Below are positions 55,154-62,555 of a stretch of DNA of 64,000 nucleotides, piece by piece; position 1 is the first letter of the stretch; every line of letters begins with the position of its first letter. The notes below the pieces were generated by a model. That model worked only from the letters and a program-made list of their open reading frames with translations. It searched no databases and was not told the DNA's origin. A program made the position numbers and the translations under genes. Where the stretch lies: positions 1-64,000 of the forward strand of contig NZ_VDMC01000010.1 of the NCBI RefSeq assembly GCF_006346335.1. Reading direction: 5' to 3'. Origin of the DNA: Aequorivita sinensis. GTDB lineage: Bacteria > Bacteroidota > Bacteroidia > Flavobacteriales > Flavobacteriaceae.

Positions 55154-55200
55154 TTAACATTAATTAAGGTATTTATTAACATAACAGTATATTTTAACAT
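55154..55200. repeat. Three TTAACAT repeats upstream of the M36 gene
   Basis: TTAACAT occurs at 55154, 55176 and 55194, so the first two are 22 bp (two 11-bp turns) apart and the third is 18 bp further. The motif resembles the phosphate-type boxes at 56631 onward, but its orientation is opposite to the M36 gene and no matching promoter is clear. Confidence 0.3.
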
Positions 55201-55229
55201 TTACTGTGTCAATGGCATACCCTTTATAA

Positions 55230-56561
55230 TTAAAGATTACCATTTAATTTTTGAAAAATCTGAAGTGCATTGCCATCTGGCATTCTTGAAATATGGTTGC
55301 AGCTTTCCATTAAATATTCATATACGCTCTTAGATTTTGTCTTATCTAGAGCAGCAAGCTTTAATAACACCTTATCTTTTTGACGTGCTTCACCATTATA
55401 TGTGTTTTCAAAAGCAGTTGTATAGGCATCTAATAAAGTAGTAAGGATAGTATAACCTGCAATTTCTTTTTCCATTACTTCATTACTTTGATAAATCCTA
55501 TTTACGCTCACCTCAATAATATCGGCGATTTGAGCTTTGTATTGACTTTTATCCAATAGTGAAACAGAGAATGTACCTTTAAGTATTTCCTCTTCATTTT
55601 CAAGGAAGATGGAGGCGGCTTCTGCAATTAAAGTATTTATTGCAAGCGAACGTAAATATGCTAATCTATCTGAGGAAGTTGAAAGTTTATAGTACACATC
55701 ACTTTTAAGATTGTTTCTAACTAAATTTATAAGATACTCTAGGGCAACTTCTTCTTCAATCAACCCAAGGTTTATCCCATCTTCAAAATCGATAATGGTA
55801 TAGCAGATATCATCAGCAGCTTCTACCAAATATGCTAAAGGATGACGTGCATACCCCTCGCCTTCTCTTTTTAACAAACCAAGATCTGAAACTACTTCAT
55901 CAAAAAATTCAACATCACTTTGAAATACACCAAACTTTTTATCTGCCACGTGTGACGTAGGTTTCTTAGGAAGTGATTGCTTAGGATACTTCATAAAAGC
56001 CCCCAAACTTGCATAGGTCAAACGCAATCCGCCAGACACTCCATTTTTAGATTCTGTCAAAATTTTGAAGCCGTTTGCATTTCCTTCAAAATCTATTAAA
56101 TCCTGATACTCCTTATCAGTAAGTTTATCTTTAAAACGCTTCCCATTCCCATTTAAGAAATAATCCCCAATAGCTTTTTCCCCACTGTGACCAAAAGGAG
56201 GGTTTCCTATATCGTGTGCTAAAGCCGCAGCGGCTACTATTGCTCCAAAATCGTTTGCTTGGTAACCGTGTACACTTTCAAGATGTGGGTGTTTTTTTAA
56301 AATCTGTTTTCCAACAGTCCTTCCTAATGAACGTCCAACAACAGAAACCTCTAAACTATGAGTAAGACGAGTGTGAACAAAAGAAGTTTTAGATAAGGGT
56401 ATAACTTGAGTTTTGTCTTGCAGACTTCTGAAAGCAGAAGAAAAAATAATTCGGTCGAAATCAACTTCAAAACCTATACGAGTTTCGTTTTCTTCAATCC
56501 TAAGTCGTTTGTTTTTATCGCCTTGCTTTCTAAGTGAGAGCAACTGTTCCCATTGCATCAT
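55230..56561 (-). CDS. dgt: Deoxyguanosinetriphosphate triphosphohydrolase-like protein
   Basis: This 443-aa HD-domain hydrolase releases triphosphate from dGTP or related dNTPs. The HD ligands are THSLEV (His68), AHDIGNPPFGHSGE (His116, Asp117, His125) and a later aspartate (EAADDICYTI). ATG 56561 and the next ATG 56558 are both possible starts. It is divergent from the TonB receptor, and the intergenic region holds the phosphate-type box array of that receptor. Confidence 0.92.
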   Translation of the reverse strand: MMQWEQLLSLRKQGDKNKRLRIEENETRIGFEVDFDRIIFSSAFRSLQDKTQVIPLSKTSFVHTRLTHSLEVSVVGRSLGRTVGKQILKKHPHLESVHGYQANDFGAIVAAAALAHDIGNPPFGHSGEKAIGDYFLNGNGKRFKDKLTDKEYQDLIDFEGNANGFKILTESKNGVSGGLRLTYASLGAFMKYPKQSLPKKPTSHVADKKFGVFQSDVEFFDEVVSDLGLLKREGEGYARHPLAYLVEAADDICYTIIDFEDGINLGLIEEEVALEYLINLVRNNLKSDVYYKLSTSSDRLAYLRSLAINTLIAEAASIFLENEEEILKGTFSVSLLDKSQYKAQIADIIEVSVNRIYQSNEVMEKEIAGYTILTTLLDAYTTAFENTYNGEARQKDKVLLKLAALDKTKSKSVYEYLMESCNHISRMPDGNALQIFQKLNGNL

Positions 56562-56630
56562 AAGTAATAATATTTTGAAGGCAAGATACTATTTTCAAAA
56601 GGGAAGTCAATATTATTTTTTGAATCGCTC

Positions 56631-56708
56631 TTAACATTAAGCTAACACATTGGTTACTTATTGATAATTCATAATTAACGTAGACTTTACAAGGTAGAGG
56701 TTTCTTTG
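56631..56708 (+). promoter_or_regulatory. Pho-type box array and -7 box of the TonB receptor gene
   Basis: Consecutive 11-mers run TTAACATTAAG (56631), CTAACACATTG (56642), GTTACTTATTG (56653), a weak unit, TTAACGTAGAC (56675) and TTTACAAGGTA (56686-56696). Then come four bases and TTTCTTTG (56701-56708). A missing -33 TTG plus tandem 11-bp repeats suggest activation by a PhoB/OmpR-type regulator. Start codon 56732 follows. Confidence 0.6.
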
Positions 56709-56731
56709 CACCAATAAATCAAACGGCAAAA

Positions 56732-59557
56732 ATGAAAACACTTTTTAAAACTTTATTCTTACTAATTACGTCAATTACATTCGCTCAAAGCGGATCTATT
56801 GTTGGACAACTTACCGACACCGATTACAATAACGAACCTCTTCCTTTTGCAAATGTATTTTTAAAGGGAACTTCAACTGGAGTAACATCTGATATAGACG
56901 GGTTATATTCTTTAGAAAATATTGAACCTGGTACTTACACCGTAGTTTATAGCTACGTAGGTTATGAAACTGTTGAAATTCCCAATGTAAATGTTACTGC
57001 TAATAAAGTAACTAATATTAATGTGCCGATGGGTGCAAGTGCTGCCGCACTAGATGAAGTTGTTATAAAAACTATAACTCGCCGAGAAAGTGCAGTTGCT
57101 TTACTACTAGAACAAAAGAAAGCTGTAGGAATTTCCCAATCTATTGGTGCTGAAGATCTTTCTAGAAAAGGTGTAAGCGACGCAGAGGGCGCCGTAACCA
57201 AAGTAACTGGAGTGAAAAAACAAGCCGGGACCAAAAACGTTTTTGTTCGCGGTTTAGGTGATCGTTACAATTCAACAACCTTAAATGGTTTGCCACTACC
57301 TTCAGAAGATCCTGAATACAAGAACATTTCTTTAGACTTTTTCGCTTCAGATATTATCGAGAGCGTAGGAATCAACAAAACTTTCTCCGTACCACTTTAC
57401 GGCGATGTTGCGGGTGCTAATATTGATATAGTAAGCAAAGAACTTACGGGTCCTGGAAGTTTACAATTTTCAATTTCACCAGGGATAAACTCTCGCGCAA
57501 TCGGGAAGGATTTCTTAACAATGGATAACGCTAAATATATTGGTAACATCCACAATACCAATGTTCCAATTACCAATTTAAACATTCATTCTTTCGACAA
57601 TAATTTTAAACCAGAAACTCAGAACGCACAGCTAAACGGCAGCTATTCACTTTCTGGTGGAAAACGAATTGAGCTTGGAGAAAATCAATTGAGCTTTTTC
57701 ATTGTTGGAAGTTTAGATAACAATTATGAATATCGCGAAGGTGCTTCAGACAGAATAAATGCAGCAGGTGGTTTTAATCAGCAGTTTGATAAAACTGAAT
57801 ACAATTATAATGTGTCAAAACTTGCAATGGCAAATGTAAAATTTCGTTTTGAAGAAGGAGATTACATTTCTTTAAACAGTATGTTCATCAAGAGCAATAC
57901 TCAAAGCATTTCAGATTATTACGGTTTAAAATCAGGATTAACTGAAAACGATGAACCTGGAAATCCAGTTCGTGCTTTTATTAGAAGACAACAGGAAGAA
58001 GAAAACAATCTCTTTGTAAACCAGCTTTTAACTTCACTTACACTTTCAGAGAAATTAAGTTTAGATGCTGGGGCTTCATTTAATACTATCCGCGGATACG
58101 AGCCAGACAGAAGAACAAACACTTATGTAATCGATGTAAATAGCGACGTGGCAAAAGCTGCTTCTGGAAGTGCATTAAACAATCGTTTCTACTCAAATCT
58201 TGAAGAAGATGATTTGGCTGGAAAACTTTATTTAAACTATGCTTTAAATGGAGAAAACGAATTTAGCAACAACAGTAAAATTCGCTTAGGGTACAATTAC
58301 AGAAATACCGATCGCTCTTTCAATTACACTCAGATAAACTATATTTTAGACAGTCCAACAGTTGTGGATATAGACAATCCAGACACTTCACTATTTAATC
58401 AACAGTCTCTGAACGATGGAATTTTCAGACTTACTACCAATCGCGGGGATGGTCGTGACGGTAATGATCCTTTTATACCTTTTTCTTATAACGGAAAGAG
58501 AACTTTACACGCTGGTTTAGGAGATATTAGCTATGACTTTTCAGAAAAATTTTCAGCGAATATTGGGATGCGTTATGAAAAAGTAAAGCAAGAAGTGTTT
58601 TTCGATACTAACCTTGCCACTACAAACGATCCAAATACCGATCCTTCGCTAATTGATGAAAACTTTATCCTTCCAAGTTTCAACTTGAAGTACAATTTCA
58701 ATGAAAACAGCATATTGCGTTTGGCGGGAAGTAAAACATATACACTACCACAGTTTAAGGAAGTAGCTCCTTTTTTATATGAAAATGTAAGTTTCAACAG
58801 CTTTGGAAACCCGTATTTATTAACTGCTGATAACTACAATCTAGATTTAAAATACGAATACTATTTCAGTAGAAGTGAAATAATAGCCGTAACAGGTTTC
58901 TACAAAAACATTCAAAACGCAATTAACCGAATTGAAGTTAATTCGGCTGCTGGAGAACTATCCTATGTAAATACGGGCGATGCAAATATTGCAGGAGTAG
59001 AGCTTGAATTGAGAAAAGACATCTTAAATATTACAGATGAATCAGACAACGAAAAGAAATTGACATTTGGTTTAAATGCTTCATATCTGTATTCAAATCA
59101 AAAACTTGAGGATGTTCCAACAGATAATCTTACTGTGAGATTTACAAATAAAGAAGATGAATTAGAAGGTTCTTCTCCATTCATCTTAGGAACCGATTTA
59201 ACCTTTAACTTAAACAAAAACAATAGCGGAATTACAAGTTCAGTTGTTTTCAACTACAATAGTAAAAGTATTTACTCTCTAGGAACAGGTGGTGACGATG
59301 CAAATCCTGGTTCTGGAAAAAGCAATATTATGCTTGCCGCTGTTCCTACTTTAGATTTGATCAACAAAATTGCCATCAATAAAAACTTCGGAATCAAACT
59401 TAACATTAAAAACATATTGGATCCTGAGTATAAATTGACGCAAGCAGTAAACAACATTGGTGTTGCTAATCCTGCATTACCTAACGGACAAGAGATTCCA
59501 GTTGAAAGTTATAAAAGAGGAGTTTCTTTTAGCGCCGGCGTTTCGTATTCATTCTAA
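56732..59557 (+). CDS. TonB-dependent outer-membrane receptor with CarboxypepD_reg-like domain
   Basis: This 941-aa receptor has a signal peptide (1-19, ending TFAQ). A CarboxypepD_reg-like beta-sandwich (about 21-107) opens with GSIVGQLTDTDYNNEPLPFA, as in SusC-type and related receptors. A plug domain follows (about 125-225, GVSDAEGAVTKVTGV, VFVRGLGDRYNSTTLNGLP), then a 22-stranded barrel ending VSFSAGVSYSF. Its promoter has the 11-bp repeats also present at the following lipoprotein, porin and PiT genes, so it probably imports a phosphorus source under phosphate limitation. The ligand is not known. Confidence 0.88.
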   Translation: MKTLFKTLFLLITSITFAQSGSIVGQLTDTDYNNEPLPFANVFLKGTSTGVTSDIDGLYSLENIEPGTYTVVYSYVGYETVEIPNVNVTANKVTNINVPMGASAAALDEVVIKTITRRESAVALLLEQKKAVGISQSIGAEDLSRKGVSDAEGAVTKVTGVKKQAGTKNVFVRGLGDRYNSTTLNGLPLPSEDPEYKNISLDFFASDIIESVGINKTFSVPLYGDVAGANIDIVSKELTGPGSLQFSISPGINSRAIGKDFLTMDNAKYIGNIHNTNVPITNLNIHSFDNNFKPETQNAQLNGSYSLSGGKRIELGENQLSFFIVGSLDNNYEYREGASDRINAAGGFNQQFDKTEYNYNVSKLAMANVKFRFEEGDYISLNSMFIKSNTQSISDYYGLKSGLTENDEPGNPVRAFIRRQQEEENNLFVNQLLTSLTLSEKLSLDAGASFNTIRGYEPDRRTNTYVIDVNSDVAKAASGSALNNRFYSNLEEDDLAGKLYLNYALNGENEFSNNSKIRLGYNYRNTDRSFNYTQINYILDSPTVVDIDNPDTSLFNQQSLNDGIFRLTTNRGDGRDGNDPFIPFSYNGKRTLHAGLGDISYDFSEKFSANIGMRYEKVKQEVFFDTNLATTNDPNTDPSLIDENFILPSFNLKYNFNENSILRLAGSKTYTLPQFKEVAPFLYENVSFNSFGNPYLLTADNYNLDLKYEYYFSRSEIIAVTGFYKNIQNAINRIEVNSAAGELSYVNTGDANIAGVELELRKDILNITDESDNEKKLTFGLNASYLYSNQKLEDVPTDNLTVRFTNKEDELEGSSPFILGTDLTFNLNKNNSGITSSVVFNYNSKSIYSLGTGGDDANPGSGKSNIMLAAVPTLDLINKIAINKNFGIKLNIKNILDPEYKLTQAVNNIGVANPALPNGQEIPVESYKRGVSFSAGVSYSF

Positions 59558-59564
59558 AAAACTA

Positions 59565-59620
59565 TTAACCCAAACTTAATATTAACCTAAACCAAAGGAA
59601 ACACTACAACAGTTTCTTTG
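59565..59620 (+). promoter_or_regulatory. Pho-type box array and -7 box of the lipoprotein gene
   Basis: The 11-mers TTAACCCAAAC (59565), TTAATATTAAC (59576), CTAAACCAAAG (59587) and GAAACACTACA (59598-59608) are followed by four bases and TTTCTTTG (59613-59620). The TTG within that box is the start of a longer frame, which argues for the downstream ATG 59642. Confidence 0.55.
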
Positions 59621-59641
59621 CATCAAACTTTAAAATCAAAA

Positions 59642-60916
59642 ATGAAAACAATGAAAAAATTACTTTTATCAACCTTTGTATTAGCAGCCTTAACAATTAG
59701 TAGCTGTAGTAAAGATGATAGTAGCGATCCAGTTGCTGTTACTTGTAATGACGGAATTCAGAATGGAGATGAAACTGGAGTAGACTGCGGTGGTTCTTGC
59801 GAGCCATGTGCTGTGGAAGGTCAAAAAGACGGAATTATAAACTCTCAAGACGATCCAGATTTAGATGCGTCAGATCTTAAAGGAAATGTTACTGCCGATG
59901 TTCGCCTTACAAATGATACAGTTTGGGTTTTAAGTGGTCCATTAAGCGTAAAAGAGGGGGCAACTTTAAGCATAGACGCTGGAACAACAATTAAAGCGGT
60001 TGCTGGTGGAACTAATGTTTATCTAGTAATTGAGCAAGGTGCAAAAATTAACGCAGAAGGAACTGCAGATGCGCCAATTAGATTTACTTCAAATGCTTCT
60101 AACCCTCGATCTGGTGACTGGGGAGGAATTCTTATAATCGGGAAAGCACCTCTTAGTGGTGGTGGAACTGCTACAACTGAAGTTGTTGACCTTACTTACG
60201 GTGGAACAGTTGAAAACGACAACTCTGGAGTAATGAAATATGTTGAAGCTTCTTACACTGGTGCTAGAATAAACGGTGATAAAGAATTTAACGGAATTAC
60301 TTTTTACGGTGTTGGAAATGAAACAGTAATTGAAAACTTAGCAGTTTTTTACTGCGATGATGATGCCTACGAGTGGTTTGGTGGTACTGTAAATGTAAAA
60401 AACCTAATTGCAGTAAACATTAAGGATGATATGTTTGACTGGACTCAAGGTTGGACTGGAACTGCAAAAAACCTTTATGGATTACGCGAATCTGACTTTA
60501 CAGCAATTACTGAAGACCCTCGCGGATTAGAAGGTGATGGTAACCTAGATGGTAACTCTCCTGGTGACACTGGACAGTCTAACCCTACAATTGATGGTTT
60601 AGTTTTAATAAACGGATCTATCATTGAAATGGCAGATATGATTAAGGTACGTCGTGGAAGCGGACTTACATTAACTAATGCTTATGTAGCATTTGCTAAC
60701 GAAGATGCTAAAGCTTCAGACTTTATCGATCTACAAGATGGTAAGGGTAATGCAAATGGCTCACTAGTAAATATATCAATTGTTGGAAATTCTTCAACAG
60801 GACTTGATATAACAGACGTAAAATCAACGGAAAATGCTGTAATTGAAGTGACAGACGGGACTACTCCAACTGTAAGTAGAGACCTTTTCAATTGGACAGC
60901 ATACGATTTTGAATAA
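59642..60916 (+). CDS. Lipoprotein of the phosphate locus with beta-helix-like repeats
   Basis: This protein of about 424 aa has a lipoprotein signal with lipobox ISSCSK, then a four-cysteine motif CNDGIQNGDETGVDCGGSCEPC (about 36-58, cited here as a region) that is frequent in secreted Flavobacteriia proteins. A long beta-rich, Gly/Asn/Thr-rich region with repeating 'L-x-V-x-x-G-A-x-L' steps suggests a right-handed beta-helix. I do not recognise a specific function. Lying between the TonB receptor and the porin under the same kind of promoter, it may bind or process a phosphorus compound at the surface. Confidence 0.72.
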   Translation: MKTMKKLLLSTFVLAALTISSCSKDDSSDPVAVTCNDGIQNGDETGVDCGGSCEPCAVEGQKDGIINSQDDPDLDASDLKGNVTADVRLTNDTVWVLSGPLSVKEGATLSIDAGTTIKAVAGGTNVYLVIEQGAKINAEGTADAPIRFTSNASNPRSGDWGGILIIGKAPLSGGGTATTEVVDLTYGGTVENDNSGVMKYVEASYTGARINGDKEFNGITFYGVGNETVIENLAVFYCDDDAYEWFGGTVNVKNLIAVNIKDDMFDWTQGWTGTAKNLYGLRESDFTAITEDPRGLEGDGNLDGNSPGDTGQSNPTIDGLVLINGSIIEMADMIKVRRGSGLTLTNAYVAFANEDAKASDFIDLQDGKGNANGSLVNISIVGNSSTGLDITDVKSTENAVIEVTDGTTPTVSRDLFNWTAYDFE

Positions 60917-60938
60917 GTACTTGAATTAGCAAAATCCT

Positions 60939-60976
60939 AAGCCCAGTTTCAGTTGAAAACTGGGCTTTCTTTTTTT
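60939..60976 (+). terminator. Terminator of the lipoprotein gene
   Basis: The 11-bp stem AAGCCCAGTTT/AAACTGGGCTT (60939-60949 with 60957-60967) has a 7-nt loop and a T-rich tail. It isolates the lipoprotein transcript from the downstream region. Confidence 0.88.
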
Positions 60977-61024
60977 AAAGCAATTTCGAAAAACATAAAA
61001 CCAATAGATAATAAATATCTCAAT

Positions 61025-61080
61025 TTAACCATTTGGTAATATTATGTTTACCACAATTAAACATTGAGTTTGTTTCTTTG
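61025..61080 (+). promoter_or_regulatory. Pho-type box array and -7 box without a gene behind it
   Basis: The 11-mers TTAACCATTTG (61025), GTAATATTATG (61036), TTTACCACAAT (61047) and TAAACATTGAG (61058-61068) are followed by four bases and TTTCTTTG (61073-61080). This is the same layout as at the TonB receptor and lipoprotein genes, but a terminator follows within 60-90 nt and no ORF starts in between. Confidence 0.55.
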
Positions 61081-61085
61081 GTTCA

Positions 61086-61169
61086 GCTTTAAGAGCAAAT
61101 TTAAAATCGTTTTAGTTTTTGTCGACTAGATTTTAAACCGGGCTTCACTTCATCGTGAAGCCCTTTTTT
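61086..61169 (+). ncRNA. Candidate phosphate-responsive small RNA
   Basis: Transcription from the box at 61073-61080 would begin near 61086 and end at the terminator at 61140-61169, giving about 84 nt. The RNA would form a 9-bp hairpin TTTAAAATC/GATTTTAAA (61100-61108 with 61129-61137, 20-nt loop) and the terminator hairpin. No reading frame of use is present. Between two terminators, and with its own box array, it is best explained as a small regulatory RNA. The loop sequence is the natural place for target pairing. The remaining bases 61170-61198 show nothing. Confidence 0.45.
61140..61169 (+). terminator. Strong terminator of the candidate small RNA
   Basis: The 9-bp stem GGGCTTCAC/GTGAAGCCC (61140-61148 with 61155-61163) has the loop TTCATC and six T residues. 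Confidence 0.9.
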
Positions 61170-61198
61170 GCTTAGTATTAAATAATTAATTTCAATTC

Positions 61199-61232
61199 TT
61201 AACATTCAGGTAACATTAAATTCGGTTCTTTA
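61199..61232 (+). promoter_or_regulatory. Pho-type boxes and -7 box of the porin gene
   Basis: TTAACATTCAG (61199-61209) and GTAACATTAAA (61210-61220) are perfect 11-bp tandem units. They are followed by four bases and GTTCTTTA (61225-61232), which takes the position of the -7 box. The start codon is at 61264. Confidence 0.6.
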
Positions 61233-61263
61233 CAGCGACAAAAACTAAAAAATTGATTTCTTA

Positions 61264-62478
61264 ATGCCACACAAGTGCTTATTAATTAGCTTCTTGGTAC
61301 TTTTCTGTTCAGTTGTGTCTGCTCAAGAAGAATCAGGCAATCCATTTACTTTTAAATGGGAAAACGGCTTCAAACTCAATAGTCAAAACAATCAATTCTC
61401 CCTAAAATTTGGCGGTCGAATAATGGTCGACCACGCTTATTTGTTTCAGAGCAGCGAACTAAACGAAAGTTTTGGACCATTAACATCAAAAAGTGGAACG
61501 GAAATTCGCCGTGCTAGACTTTATTTTTCAGGAGATATTTATAAGAACACCTTTTTTAAGTTTCAAGTAGATTTTGCTGGAGATCAAGTATCGTTAAAAG
61601 ATGTTTACATCGGATTCAAAAACATTCCAATAGTCGGGAAAGTAACGGTCGGACATTTTAAAGAACCTCTTCGACTTTCTGCAATAAACAGTAGTAAATA
61701 CACAACATTTTTAGAGCCAGCTCAAAATATAGATTTTGCACAAGTTCGCAATAACGGTATTCTTCTATCCAACGATTTTTTAAACCGACGTTTATCCGCA
61801 CAATTTGGAGCTTTTAGAAATGCCGACAATAACAGCAATGATGTTTTTGCAGATGACGGTTATGTAATTGGGGGAAGAGTTACTGGATTAGTAATTAATG
61901 AAGAAGAGAAAAACCACCTATTGCATTTAGGAGCAGCTTACAGCTATAGAAACCCAAAAAGCAAGGAATATAGCGTTTCTGTTAGACCAGGGGTACACCT
62001 AGCTCCTAAATACCTGGCTACAGGCCCAATTGAAAACTTAGACTATGTGGGACTTAAAAATTTTGAATCCGCGTACGTACATGGAGCCTTTTCATTCCAA
62101 GGAGAGTACTTAACAGCATCGGTAAATACCTACTCCAGAACTTATAAATTTTCAAATTATTATGGGGAATTCAGTTATTTTTTAACAGGAGAAAGCAAGA
62201 AATTCAAAGGGTCTTATGCCGGTTTTGACAGGGTAACACCTAACAAAAACTTCGGTGGAAATGGCAAAGGCGCAGGAGCTTGGGAAGTAGCATTACGGTA
62301 TTCTGAAACAGACTTAACCGATAAATCAGTTCTTGGTGGAAATCAAAAAGATATCGCCTTAGCACTTAATTGGTATCCAAATCCAGTTACGCGATTGATG
62401 CTAAATTATGTTTGGGCGGATATTGAAGGTAAAGGCCAAGGAAATTATTTACAAGGAAGATTACAAATTGAATTTTAA
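61264..62478 (+). CDS. Phosphate-selective porin O/P family protein
   Basis: This 404-aa outer-membrane porin has a signal peptide (1-20, ending VSAQ) and the Porin_O_P pattern: FKWENGFKLNSQNNQFSLKFGG, GTEIRRARLYFSGDIYKNTFFKFQVDFA, and a closing NYVWADIEGKGQGNY ... LQIEF strand. Such porins pass phosphate or polyphosphate through the outer membrane. The promoter has the clearest pair of 11-bp boxes, and the PiT transporter gene follows by 77 nt with its own boxes. Together they suggest a phosphate uptake path through outer and inner membranes. Confidence 0.87.
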   Translation: MPHKCLLISFLVLFCSVVSAQEESGNPFTFKWENGFKLNSQNNQFSLKFGGRIMVDHAYLFQSSELNESFGPLTSKSGTEIRRARLYFSGDIYKNTFFKFQVDFAGDQVSLKDVYIGFKNIPIVGKVTVGHFKEPLRLSAINSSKYTTFLEPAQNIDFAQVRNNGILLSNDFLNRRLSAQFGAFRNADNNSNDVFADDGYVIGGRVTGLVINEEEKNHLLHLGAAYSYRNPKSKEYSVSVRPGVHLAPKYLATGPIENLDYVGLKNFESAYVHGAFSFQGEYLTASVNTYSRTYKFSNYYGEFSYFLTGESKKFKGSYAGFDRVTPNKNFGGNGKGAGAWEVALRYSETDLTDKSVLGGNQKDIALALNWYPNPVTRLMLNYVWADIEGKGQGNYLQGRLQIEF

Positions 62479-62487
62479 ATTGCATAG

Positions 62488-62532
62488 TTAACAATTTGGT
62501 AACAAACACTCCTTTTTTATATAGGAAATTTG
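62488..62532 (+). promoter_or_regulatory. Pho-type boxes and -7 box of the PiT transporter gene
   Basis: TTAACAATTTG (62488-62498) and GTAACAAACAC (62499-62509) are followed by one weak 11-bp unit, four bases and GAAATTTG (62525-62532). The start codon is at 62556. Confidence 0.58.
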
Positions 62533-62555
62533 CACCAATTTAATAATCGACAAAA

